NCBI RefSeq assembly: GCF_015291645.1
Contig: NZ_CP030056.1
Location: 620,001-684,000, forward strand
Source of the DNA: Bradyrhizobium sp. CCBAU 53340
GTDB taxonomy: Bacteria; Pseudomonadota; Alphaproteobacteria; Rhizobiales; Xanthobacteraceae
DNA: 64,000 bases
Reading direction: 5' to 3'
Shown: piece after piece, positions 12,037-20,800 of the stretch
How positions within the stretch are numbered: the first letter of the stretch is position 1
Layout: each line of letters opens with the position of its first letter
Notes under the pieces: model-generated
The model's input: only the letters and a program-made list of their open reading frames with translations
What the model was told of the DNA's origin: nothing
Databases searched by the model: none
Program-made: the position numbers and the translations under genes

Positions 12037-12350
12037 AGCTGACGCGGAGCCTTCGCATAGCGCAGTGCCAGATCCCGGCAGGTGAAGACGAACCCGAACG
12101 GGGTCTTCCATCCGAGCTGGGAGTGTGGTCGCGCGTCGTTGTAATCGGCCCGCCGGCACCCAGGCACGACACGGGCCTGGGCAGGGACGTAAACAGCGGC
12201 TCGCCCCGCAGCTGGCCATTGAAGTCTTCGATGCGCATTCTGCATAGGCTTGCCGGGCCCCATTTAGTGCCAGGCTAGGCGGCTCTGATCAGCCCACGAC
12301 ATGATGCCATTGCTGTCGGCCTCGCTGTTGTCGTTGACCACCATCTTGGA
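12037..12350 (-). pseudogene. IS3-family OrfB remnant, central part
   Basis: The minus strand reads VVNDNSEADSNGIMSWADQ, then GPGKPMQNA, then across frames ADYNDARPHSQLGWKTPF, the C-terminal half of an IS3-type DDE domain. Several frameshifts and a stop are present. The gene is interrupted at 12036/12042 by composite copy A and continues at 8003. Confidence 0.7.
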
Positions 12351-12419
12351 GTTGCCGCGCTCAATGGAGTTAAATCGGTTGCGCGATCAGCGGTTCGGAC
12401 GCTGCAGACAGCCTGCGCG

Positions 12420-12790
12420 GCGGACGTAAGTCCGGTTCGCCGGCGGGGCGGAAGGCAAGCGGGGACCTAGCTGATCGAGAGATCGAGAAGCTCACGCTCA
12501 AGAAGCTCCAGCACGAGCAGTTCGGACAGTCCTCCGGAGCGAGGCGCATTGCTGGACTGGCTCGAGCTGCAGCTCGCTGGCCTGGAGGAAAAAGCTGGGC
12601 AGTCCAGACCGGTCTCAGGTGGCTGCGGACAAGATGGCGGTGCCATCGTTCGAGCGCCGCAAGCCAGCCCGCCGGCCACTGGCGGAGCATCTCCCACGGG
12701 AACGCATCGATCTATGCGCCACCTGCGATCTGCCCATGCATGCCTCCGGGCTGGGAATTGTCTGAGCCGTATCCTGGCGCGCTTTGGATA
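12420..12790 (+). pseudogene. IS66-family TnpC remnant, N-terminal part
   Basis: The plus strand reads EIEKLTLKKLQHEQFGQSS, then in shifted frames LDWLELQLAGLEE, FERRKPARRPLAEHLPRERI and a CATCDLPM piece, which follow the order of the IS66 transposase N-terminus (coiled coil, then zinc-binding segment). At least three frame changes; the remainder is absent. The IS66 C-terminal piece at 17805 could come from the same family. Confidence 0.65.
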
Positions 12791-12934
12791 GCCAACGAGC
12801 CACCCTAGGCGGTATGCAAACAAAGCTTCGGCAACTTGCCACTTCATCGTCGGCCCCGCGATAGGAGTGCTGCGGTACAAACAAGCCCGCGAACCGCGCA
12901 TGTCGGTCATCCACTCTGCCGAGCGTGGCTTTCC

Positions 12935-13606
12935 TCAAACAGACCGGAGCACCTTGTTTCTAAGCAGAACGTCGCCCTCAATCTCTCGCGGATACAGAGT
13001 AACCACTTCGAACGCGGGAAGGAGGTCAAGGATGGAGCGCAGTGAAAGCTGGCCTTCGTACAGTTCGCGGTCACTATACTCGGTGTAGATGAACCGTGTT
13101 CTGCCCAGGGTTTTCTGACCGCCAGCGATTACGTCCGACTCAGCTCCTTGAACATCCATCCAGATTAGATCAACAGGGCCGCTGAGACCAGCTTCGCCGC
13201 TCCAGTCATCCAGTCGCTGGGTCTCGACCAGAATCGAGTCATCAAAGCGAACCCAATCATATTCTGAAAGGTGATTTTTGGGTCTACGTATGGAGCCCGA
13301 TAAGTCCCACCCCCTCGCATCTCCGTCCCCATTGCTCGGATGAAACTCGATGGTACCGTTTCGATCACTGATGGCGAGCTGCATGAGCGCCACGTTGGGT
13401 CGAGCCAGACGCTTATTCTCCTTGAAGCGAGCTATTGCGCGAGGGTCAGGTTCAAAGCAGTATACGCTGGCGTCTGGACACAGCTCAAGAAATCGCTGTG
13501 TGTCGCTACCATCATTGCATCCAATGTCCAAGATAACCGGGCATGTGACCCGAAGATGAGAAACGATCTTCTGGTGTATTTCCAGTGTAGGTAACGACTC
13601 TAGCAT
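12935..13606 (-). CDS. noeI: FkbM-family methyltransferase, NoeI-like (Nod-factor fucose 2-O-methylation)
   Basis: 223 residues with an FkbM-type SAM-binding fold: CPVILDIGCNDGSDTQRFLE (about 21-40), YCFEPDPRAIARF and LIWMDVQGAESDVIAGG. The size and motifs match NoeI, the enzyme that 2-O-methylates the fucose on Nod factors. AAGGA upstream of the ATG supports the start. A degenerate nod box facing the gene lies about 440 bp upstream. With the nolL-like gene 3 kb away it points to a fucosylated, decorated Nod factor. The family is broad, so the noeI name rests on family resemblance plus symbiotic context. Confidence 0.75.
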   Translation of the reverse strand: MLESLPTLEIHQKIVSHLRVTCPVILDIGCNDGSDTQRFLELCPDASVYCFEPDPRAIARFKENKRLARPNVALMQLAISDRNGTIEFHPSNGDGDARGWDLSGSIRRPKNHLSEYDWVRFDDSILVETQRLDDWSGEAGLSGPVDLIWMDVQGAESDVIAGGQKTLGRTRFIYTEYSDRELYEGQLSLRSILDLLPAFEVVTLYPREIEGDVLLRNKVLRSV

Positions 13607-14445
13607 CTGTCCTTATCCTTTTCGTTGCGATGTGTGTTAACCGGTGGAACCAGGAGCCTGGGAGGTGCTGGCGGGTTGCTCAATAAGGGCACTCGTCGAG
13701 TAACGAGTAACAACGTTGAGAGGGCAATGGCAGCTCTGTTGCGAGGCTCTGGCGGATCATTGACCGGGGTAAGTAGCCTTTGGCTCAGAGCCGCGTTCAC
13801 AAGTGGAAATTGCGAGGTCGAGGAAACGGTGCGGCTACCCGAGAGCACGCGATCGGAGGCGAGACAGGCAACCCTATGGTTGGATAGAGCGTCCACAATC
13901 GGTGAGATCTGGCCAAGCAGTAGGCAAATAGGAGCGTATCAACAATCGTGTTTCCGGTAGCGTTCTGCGCCCTAATATTCATTGAGGGATCTCTATTTGC
14001 GAGCTCGCACCGAGCTGCTGCTTACTATTGCGCGGCCCACCCTCGGCTGTACAATCGATTTCAATGATGGGCTATATTTGGCTAATGGATAGTTGGCCTC
14101 CAGAGGCCAGCGAAAAGGTCATTTAAATACAACACACGCGCAATCACCGTCCGATGGTGGCGCCTGGGGTCTGGCCGCGTGCTGCCGGGCGTACGGGGCC
14201 ACCCGCACTCGCGATGATTATGGTCATTCAAACTTAGGTGGGGACCCGATGCCCTGCCCTCTCTAAGTTGATGTGCGACACCACGATGGCACGTCACTTA
14301 CAAAGATGGCATCAATGGCCGTTGACATACTGCCGAGTGAACGGCTCCGGTGCTCGGTTTCAAGACCTATGTTCATACCAACTTGTGCACCGTGCAGGCC
14401 GCCGCGCCATGACAGGGTGCGAGATGACGGCCATAACGGCTGCAA
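13607..14445. other. Intergenic region between the noeI-like gene and dctA
   Basis: No convincing gene. The open frames on both strands lack family resemblance. It holds the degenerate nod box at 14043-14090 and the ~440-bp leader of the noeI-like gene. Confidence 0.4.
14043..14090 (-). promoter_or_regulatory. Degenerate nod box upstream of the noeI-like gene
   Basis: On the minus strand ATCCA, then a weak GATG position, then ATCA, AATCGATT and TAC occur with exactly the consensus spacing. Matches are ATCCA, the ATC after the second spacer, and AATCGATT; the rest is divergent. The orientation is toward the noeI-like gene. Nod boxes of accessory nod genes are often degenerate, but this one needs experimental support. 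Confidence 0.45.
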
Positions 14446-15741
14446 CTAATAGCTCAGAGCCGCATTAAAGGTCTCTCGGTCGAGCTCGCCCTCGGACGAG
14501 GCAACGATCACGCAGGCCACGCCGTTGCCACAGAGGTTGGTCAACGCGCGGCATTCGCTCATGAACTTGTCTATGCCCAGCACGATGGCCATGCCCGGCA
14601 CGAGCCGTGGATCTACGACCGCGAGCGTCGCCGCCAGCGTGATGAAGCCTGCACCGGCGATGCCAGAGGCCCCCTTCGAGGTCAGCATCGCCACGAGCAG
14701 GATCGTGAGTTGCTGGCTGAACGTCAGATCGTAGCCGAGCGCCTGCGAGATAAAGAGCGTCGCTAGCGTCATGTAGATGTTGGTGCCGTCGAGATTGAAC
14801 GAATAACCCGTGGGCACCACGAGGCCGACCACCGATTTTGAGCAGCCGAGACGTTCCAGCTTCTCCATCAAGGACGGCAGCGCGCTCTCCGAGGACGAGG
14901 TGCCGAGCACGATCAGCAGCTCGTCCTTGATGTAGGCGAGGAACTTGAAGATCGAGAAGCCGGCAAGGCGCGCGATAATGCCGAGCACCAGGAGCACGAA
15001 TAGGGCCGCAGTGACGTAGAAGGTCGCGATCAGGCCCATCAAATTGAGGATCGCGCCGGTCCCGAACTTGCCGATCGTGTAGGCCATCGCGCCGAAGGCG
15101 CCGACCGGCGCCGCGCGCATTACGATCGAGATCACGCCGAACACCGCATGCGCGGCATCATCGATGAAGCTGCGGATCAAATGGCCGCGTTCGCCGAGCC
15201 CCAGGATAGCGAAGCCGAACAGGACGGAGAACAGCAGCACTTGCAGGATCTCGCCTTGCGCGAAGGCGCCGACCACGGTGTCGGGAATGATGTGCAGGAT
15301 GAAGTCGACCGACTTCTGGCCTTCGGCCTGCTTGGCGTAGTTGGCGACCGCCTGCGCGTTGGCCGCCGCACTGCCGAAGCCCGCGCCCGGCCTCACGACA
15401 TTGCCGATGATGAGGCCGATGATGAGCGCGAAGGTGGAGACGACCTCGAAATAGACCAACGCCTTCACGCCGATGCGTCCGACCTTCTTGGCATCATGGA
15501 TATGGGCGATGCCGGAGACGACGGTGCAGAAGACGATCGGAGCGATCACCATCTTGATCAACTTGATGAAGCCCTCGCCCAGCGCCTTGATCCAGTCATT
15601 AGTGGCCAGGTGCGGCCAGCGCCAGCCGACGATGCCGCCGAGAGCAATTGCCGCCAAAACCTGGACATATAGCATTTTATGTGAGCGGGCTCCGGCACGC
15701 GGCTGCTCGGCGCGCCCGACGCCTCCAATGGGTTTGGTCAT
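14446..15741 (-). CDS. dctA: DctA, C4-dicarboxylate transporter
   Basis: 431 residues of the DAACS (dicarboxylate/amino acid:cation symporter) family. Visible motifs: a serine-rich hairpin ([20 protein letters not shown]), the TM7 signature [17 protein letters not shown], and hairpin 2 ([20 protein letters not shown]). About eight membrane helices are evident. It imports succinate, fumarate and malate, the main carbon supply of nitrogen-fixing bacteroids. GGAGAC precedes the ATG. A possible sigma-54 promoter lies ~50 bp upstream. No dctB/dctD regulators are beside it, so it is probably an extra copy in the island. Confidence 0.93.
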   Translation of the reverse strand: MTKPIGGVGRAEQPRAGARSHKMLYVQVLAAIALGGIVGWRWPHLATNDWIKALGEGFIKLIKMVIAPIVFCTVVSGIAHIHDAKKVGRIGVKALVYFEVVSTFALIIGLIIGNVVRPGAGFGSAAANAQAVANYAKQAEGQKSVDFILHIIPDTVVGAFAQGEILQVLLFSVLFGFAILGLGERGHLIRSFIDDAAHAVFGVISIVMRAAPVGAFGAMAYTIGKFGTGAILNLMGLIATFYVTAALFVLLVLGIIARLAGFSIFKFLAYIKDELLIVLGTSSSESALPSLMEKLERLGCSKSVVGLVVPTGYSFNLDGTNIYMTLATLFISQALGYDLTFSQQLTILLVAMLTSKGASGIAGAGFITLAATLAVVDPRLVPGMAIVLGIDKFMSECRALTNLCGNGVACVIVASSEGELDRETFNAALSY

Positions 15742-15789
15742 GTCTCCATCCTTCCTGGCGATCGGCTCCCAGTGTGCAGAACGAGCTTT

Positions 15790-15805
15790 GGCGTTGGCAG
15801 CGCCA
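15790..15805 (-). promoter_or_regulatory. Possible sigma-54 (-24/-12) promoter of dctA
   Basis: The minus strand reads TGGCGCTGCCAACGCC, with GG and GC separated by 10 bp, as in RpoN promoters, about 50 bp upstream of the dctA ATG. The -12 half (ACGC rather than TTGC) is weak. Rhizobial dctA genes are known RpoN targets, which raises the prior. Confidence 0.3.
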
Positions 15806-16446
15806 GTGAGGCATAGTGGCCGGCATGTTATTGGGGCATGTGGGCGTGCTCAGGAAGGCGGCTTAAGCGGTTTCGCCTCAGGCCGATCCCGAGTTCATTC
15901 GAGTATTTTTAGGCTGTCGTGGATCAAACCAAAAAGAGCCAGCGATTGAGCTGTTTTTGCGCAGCCTCGTCGCCACCGGTCAGCGGGCAATAGCTGCCTT
16001 ACACGCTCCCAGTCTAGGTGATCCAAAATCACGACCTTCATCTCCCAGTCGCAGCGTTCCGCCAAGAGGGTCTGTGGGCGTAAGCGCAGGTACTTCACTA
16101 TTTCACGTTCCTGCATCCAATGTCTAAGGGCGCCTCGCTAGAGAAGACTGCGTTCTTCTTCGAGATCGATCAGGCTGCGTGGCGCATGATAGTAACGGGA
16201 TGAGGAATCTGGTTATTCCCGGGCATCTGGATCATGCAGACGAAGTGTGCATGCGGACCTCCCCTATTCTCGTGAGCTTTGCCCTAAAAGAGCAAACTGC
16301 GTGCCACGAGTGTTACTGTTCAAGGAGAGCCTTATTATTGCGGAGACCATGGGGTGCGTAAACGCAGCCGATTGATTGCGGGTAGCAAGACGACTAATTG
16401 TGCAAGAGCTCTGGTAACGGTGGCCGGGCGGCGATCGTCTCACATC
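15806..16446. other. Intergenic region between dctA and the nolL nod box
   Basis: No gene recognised. Short open frames on both strands resemble nothing known to me. Confidence 0.35.
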
Positions 16447-16493
16447 ATTCACCATCTGGATGTGTCGCATCAATACAACCGATTGTACCAATC
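16447..16493 (+). promoter_or_regulatory. nod box upstream of the nolL-like gene
   Basis: ATTCA, GATG, ATCAATACAACCGATTG and TACCAATC occur in the exact nod box spacing; the core has three mismatches to consensus. It faces the acyltransferase gene, whose start is about 170 bp downstream, a normal nod box to start distance. Confidence 0.85.
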
Positions 16494-16660
16494 TGGAAAG
16501 ATGAGCAAAGACGAGGAACGGAACGGCGGAATTGTCGCATTCGTCGCAATGATTACGTCAGTTTCGTCGGAGGGTGCACCAATCGGTCGGGAAGCCTTCG
16601 AGCCCGATCGGGTCAGCCCAACTGGCGCTCCGCGGGTCGTAAATCGCATGCCGAGGCATC

Positions 16661-17791
16661 ATGTTTCATTGCTCAGCACAATCAACCGAGTGTAGTTCGC
16701 AGGCGCTCAAAGGAGCGCCGCGAGACCTAAGCCTTGATTTTGCTAAAGGCATGCTCATCATCTTGGTGATCATCGGACATTTGATACAATACGTTATTTG
16801 TAGAAATAACGAATATTGGCATTCGCCTTACTTCAAGTTCATCTACATGTTTCACATGCCGCTCTTCATGGCGATAAGCGGCTATTTGTCCCACGGAGCG
16901 CTAGTTTACAAGTCGCTGTCGCGCAGCGTCGCTGATCGTGTGAAGCAATTGTTGCTGCCGGCGCTATTTTGCGGCACGCTTCTCGAAGCAATCAAGTTGG
17001 GGGCGTTCAAGCTAGCTACGGGGTCAGTGCCAACAAGCCTGCGTGATGTACTGTTTGACCTTGCGAAGGAGCTAGTAGGCTCATATTGGTTCATTTGGAC
17101 CACATTTGCCTCATTCCTCGTCATGAGGAGTCTTTTCGCGTTGTGCGGCCGGGTATCGGCCTGGGTGATTGGCACGTCAGCGATCTTTGTTGCCCTCACT
17201 CCGTTGACAGTTTCGATAGTGCCATTGGCGCGATACACTTACCCATTCTTTTGCCTTGGAGTCGTGTTCGCTCATTCGAAGGAATGGCGGACGGCCATAA
17301 TCTCACGATACAAATCGCTCTTGATGGTCTTGCTTAGTGGAATGGCTTGTGCGTGCTATTTCAACTGGAACAAAACAACCTACGCCTACAACAACCTAGT
17401 ACTGGTTCACGATACAAAGCAAGTGTTGCTTATGTTTCTTGGCTCTGCATCTGCCTCGGCAATTGCAATGGAAGTGTTGCTGCAGGTCTGGCGCTTTGGC
17501 TGTTCTAGTCGCGTGGTTCTCTTCGTTGCGGTAGGTCTTGGGCAGCGTACGCTGGTCCTTTATCTGATCCAGGGCGCCGTGTTCCGCTTGATGGACTTTA
17601 TTTCGTTTGAAAGACCTTTCGAGCTATCAGTTAGAATCGCAATCGCTGCGGCGCTAGGGGCGGGAATTGTTGTCATCGCCGCAGCGATTCAGTGGATTGT
17701 GCGCGGCCTTCGAAGGATCTGGGAGTGTCGCCGGAGCGCTACTCGGATCGCTATTGGCCGTGTGGCCTCCGTTTGGGACAGAAGCGTTTAG
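16661..17791 (+). CDS. nolL: NolL-like O-acetyltransferase (acyltransferase 3 family)
   Basis: 376 residues, polytopic, about ten membrane helices. The N-terminal block RDLSLDFAKGMLIILVIIGH is the acyltransferase-3 signature (catalytic His in GH) and FHMPLFMAISGYL follows. Length and N-terminus match NolL, which acetylates the fucose of Nod factors at the inner membrane; NodX is an alternative in the same family. The ATG has GAGG at -8. A good nod box lies 170 bp upstream, so flavonoid/NodD control is expected. The final 20 residues may be altered by the IS66 remnant that follows immediately. Confidence 0.82.
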   Translation: MFHCSAQSTECSSQALKGAPRDLSLDFAKGMLIILVIIGHLIQYVICRNNEYWHSPYFKFIYMFHMPLFMAISGYLSHGALVYKSLSRSVADRVKQLLLPALFCGTLLEAIKLGAFKLATGSVPTSLRDVLFDLAKELVGSYWFIWTTFASFLVMRSLFALCGRVSAWVIGTSAIFVALTPLTVSIVPLARYTYPFFCLGVVFAHSKEWRTAIISRYKSLLMVLLSGMACACYFNWNKTTYAYNNLVLVHDTKQVLLMFLGSASASAIAMEVLLQVWRFGCSSRVVLFVAVGLGQRTLVLYLIQGAVFRLMDFISFERPFELSVRIAIAAALGAGIVVIAAAIQWIVRGLRRIWECRRSATRIAIGRVASVWDRSV

Positions 17792-17804
17792 CGTCGTGAC
17801 GCCA

Positions 17805-18085
17805 GATGTGCCATCTTCGAACGCTTCCTGACCGATGGTCGCATCGAGCTCGACTCCAACATCGTCGAGCGCGCCATCAGGCCACAAACAATTACGAGAA
17901 AGAATAGTCTGTTTGCCGGCAGCGACGGCGGCAGACGAACCTGGGCGACCATCGCGACACTGTTGCAGACAGCGAAGAAGAACAACGTCGATCCGCTCGC
18001 TGGCTTGCTCTCACGCTTCAGCGTATCGCCAACGGCTGGCTGAGCAGCGAAATCCACGCCCTTATGCCATGGAACCACGCCATCT
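17805..18085 (+). pseudogene. IS66-family TnpC remnant, C-terminal part
   Basis: Reads FERFLTDGRIELDSNIVERA, IRPQTITRKNSLFAGSDGG and TWATIATLLQTAKKNNVDPL, the conserved C-terminal end of IS66 transposases, then ends in LSSEIHALMPWN after a frameshift. The N-terminal 400 residues are missing. Confidence 0.8.
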
Positions 18086-19171
18086 GACGGCCTCACCCTG
18101 CCGCTTACACTTGTGCCGTGGTTGGACACGATCATTCCTGGCTTGTCGCGTCGCTCGACGATCGCCGTCAGTTCGCGGGCGACGCGCCATCCTGAGATCC
18201 ACTGGAGAACCTGTCTTGCACAAAGTCCAGCGACGGCTCGCGTTGGGCCACGCCTCGACAAGGGTCGTGGCACGGTCCCACGGCTTTGTGGCGAGCCCGC
18301 CGCTGGCGGACGGGGGGCCTTTCCCGCGATAAAAGTCACTAGATCCGGTTAGTTGCCGGGGCTCTCCCTCGCTGCCGCGGCTCGGCTAGTGCCGGCTATT
18401 CGGCTCGTGGATCGCTCAACCAGCCCCGCAGAGCCGTGCGCATGGTGACAGGAGCTAGCGCGATCATCCACTCTTACCCGACCTATCTGAAACCCACTTG
18501 GTAGCCGCACACACCTGGTGGATTAAATCGAAAACCGTACGCGAGCTCCAGGGGATATCAGAAAGATAAGAGAGACGAATTCGCGGCTGAGCAAGTTAAA
18601 TAGCGTCCCATTTGCAGGAGATGCTCGCGCCTGATCGCTGTAAGGTAGACACACATGAATGGATCACCGCACCACGATAAGCTCGTGAGAGCCGAGCGAT
18701 GCAGCGCACTAATCCAGACTCAACTCGTCAAAACGCGATGTCGTGACGGCAGGCGCAGAGCTCGTGTGGTCCGCGGGGCACCATGCTTTGAGAGTTGCAT
18801 AATGTGACGCTTGTGATTGGGCAAGCCAGACGAGATACAGACATCAAATGCGATCGCGAAACCGCCAAATCGGGTTAGGGGGGCTCAAGCTCTATTTGCG
18901 CCCTTCCCTTCAAGGGTGAACGAGATGCAGCATCCTGCCCGGGGGGCGACGAATTTACCGAGATGTTGTGGAATACGGGAACGACCCCGCACGTTCCAAT
19001 CCACATGGAACACGAGAGAATTGCACTGGCCCGATAGCGAAGGTTTGTCGTTGCCCACGACTGCTGCTTCGGGCGCAGGCCCCCTGAAGGGCGGATCACT
19101 AGCTAATGCCATCATCAATGGCGTGGTTACGAGAGGGATAATAATAGAGAGCCATCGAGTTAGGACCCTGA
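18086..19171. other. 1.1 kb without recognisable gene
   Basis: Open frames here are short and unlike known proteins. No structured repeat or RNA gene was noticed. Confidence 0.4.
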
Positions 19172-19357
19172 TTAGCGCCGGTGACCGAGAGGCAAGCCAA
19201 GTTTTCGCGCCTTCTGACGCAGCGACCCAACGGTACGCTTTGTAAGCTTTGCAATTTGAATGACCGGTGTTTTGGCCCTTGAATGGGCGCGGAGTTCCTT
19301 CACGTCCGCTCTACTGTACTCGCGTCGCGCAATCTTCTTTTTTACCTGTTTTGCCAT
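19172..19357 (-). CDS. Small basic conserved protein, possible DNA-binding helix
   Basis: 61 residues, strongly basic, starting MAKQVKKKIARREYSRADVKELRAH with a second half KTPVIQIAKLTKRTVGSLRQ ending LGLPLGHRR. I recognise the layout (helix rich in Lys/Arg, then a helix-turn-helix-like part that in relatives ends LGLSLGHRR) as a small protein recurring in Bradyrhizobium genomes. GGAG lies 8 bases before the ATG. It may bind DNA; function unknown. Confidence 0.65.
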   Translation of the reverse strand: MAKQVKKKIARREYSRADVKELRAHSRAKTPVIQIAKLTKRTVGSLRQKARKLGLPLGHRR

Positions 19358-19664
19358 ACTTGCTCCGGTGTCCTATTTACGCGAACAATATCAGGAAGGC
19401 ACCGGTCTTGCCAAGGCTTACAAGCACTTCTGGGATGCATTCGCTAGTCGGCGGCCGTGCCAGCCTCATTCGTGAAGAGCGGCATGTCTTCGGCGGCATC
19501 TTTTATCGCCACCCCGGGGGAAGCGCCTGAATGTGCCAGCGTCGCATTTGCATCATCAGCAAGGATTGATCCGCGAACAGTCGGGACTTGCGAGCGCATG
19601 ATGGATCGGGAGTATCTGTTCGCAGTCGCATCAACCGTTCCTCTCGCTTGAAAGCAAGTGAGCC

Positions 19665-19725
19665 TGTATAGCGCGACAATCTGGGTGGGGAGCTTCCACC
19701 CTAATTGCCGCGCGGCATGAGCCTG
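19665..19725 (+). repeat. Solitary IS21-type end remnant
   Basis: TGTATAGCGCGACAATCTGG and the following TTGCCGCGCGGCAT resemble the right terminal repeats of the composite element (TGTAGCGCGGCAATCTGGG and a nested copy). No istA/istB is attached, so it looks like a scar of a related IS21 element. Confidence 0.5.
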
Positions 19726-19984
19726 AGAAATCGGGGCGCAGCGAACGTGTTGATCTCCCACGCAAGTTAGGCGGCGCAGTGTCGAGCATTGTAAGCGAAC
19801 TATCCATCACTTCGGGTGCAAGCTATGGTTGTTCTCACTTAGCCGGACGTGACCAAGCGCAGCGTTGGATCGGTAGCACCGGAATTATTCTCTGAGCAGT
19901 TCGCGCGCCGGGCATCCGTCGGATCAGGACCAGAAAAGCTCAGGGGATCGTCTGAACTTGTGGGCACCCGGCAGCGGCCATGCT

Positions 19985-20791
19985 TCATTGCCTTGCCAAA
20001 GTACGGTTCTTCGATTTCACTGTATGTCCCTTTGAGAAGCGGCACTCCTCGTTCGTTGGGGAAGCGTAGTGAATAAGGCCGGCGCGGTAGGCTTCTCTGA
20101 TTGCCACAGTGCGCGTACTTGTACCCATCTTTCGCATAATGTTCTTCATGTGGAAGTCGACTGAATTCCCGCTGATGTGGAGGAGCCGGCCGATATGCCA
20201 GGAAGACCTGCCTTCCGCCGCGTGCAAGAGGATCTCTTTTTCACGTGGAGTGAAAGTAACATTCAGATATCGGTTCTCATCTGGTAGGGGCGCGATAAGG
20301 CCATAACCGATGTGGAATTGAGAGGCCAGTGCGGCGAGGTGAAGTAAGGAGCCTTTCGGATCAGCCCGATCGCTTTCGGAGGCAAACAGCGCCACGGATA
20401 CATGGCCCTGCGCTGCGAAAAGGGGAACGCTTATGCCGCGCTTAAAGCCCGCTATTTTGTAGAAATCCAGTGCGCGTTGCTCTTCTGGCAGCAATCGACA
20501 TCGTGCAGACAGCTCCTCCCAGCATATTGGGCGTGAAAAACGCCGTGATCGATGAATTGCGGGGTCTATATTGCCGTATTCGTGTTCTGCGTAGGGCTTA
20601 CTCCAGTGGGATGGAAAGTTCGAGGCGATCATGGGGGCAGGACTTTCACGAAGGCGTTTGGGCGGGGCGTATGTTACTGCCGCATATGCTACTGAACCGA
20701 AGCCCAGCTTTCCTGCTTTGCTTACCAGCATTTGGAACAGAGGTGAAAGCGACTGCGTGTTGGCTGCGCAATTGATCAAGTCGTAGTTCAT
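19985..20791 (-). CDS. LuxR-family quorum-sensing regulator without partner synthase
   Basis: 268 residues from MNYDLINCAANTQ (a GTG three codons upstream is an alternative start). The N-terminal half is an autoinducer-binding domain: the family's Trp, Tyr, Asp-Pro and Trp residues appear in NFPSHWSKPYAEHEYGNIDP and RPICWEE. The C-terminal half is a LuxR helix-turn-helix with TPREKEILLHAAEGRSSWHI, NSVDFHMKNIMRKMG and a final helix, followed by a ~28-residue basic tail. It should bind an acyl- or aryl-homoserine lactone and control transcription. No luxI-type synthase is nearby, so it acts as a 'solo' here. Confidence 0.85.
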   Translation of the reverse strand: MNYDLINCAANTQSLSPLFQMLVSKAGKLGFGSVAYAAVTYAPPKRLRESPAPMIASNFPSHWSKPYAEHEYGNIDPAIHRSRRFSRPICWEELSARCRLLPEEQRALDFYKIAGFKRGISVPLFAAQGHVSVALFASESDRADPKGSLLHLAALASQFHIGYGLIAPLPDENRYLNVTFTPREKEILLHAAEGRSSWHIGRLLHISGNSVDFHMKNIMRKMGTSTRTVAIREAYRAGLIHYASPTNEECRFSKGHTVKSKNRTLARQ

Positions 20792-20800
20792 AGCTGCCAC

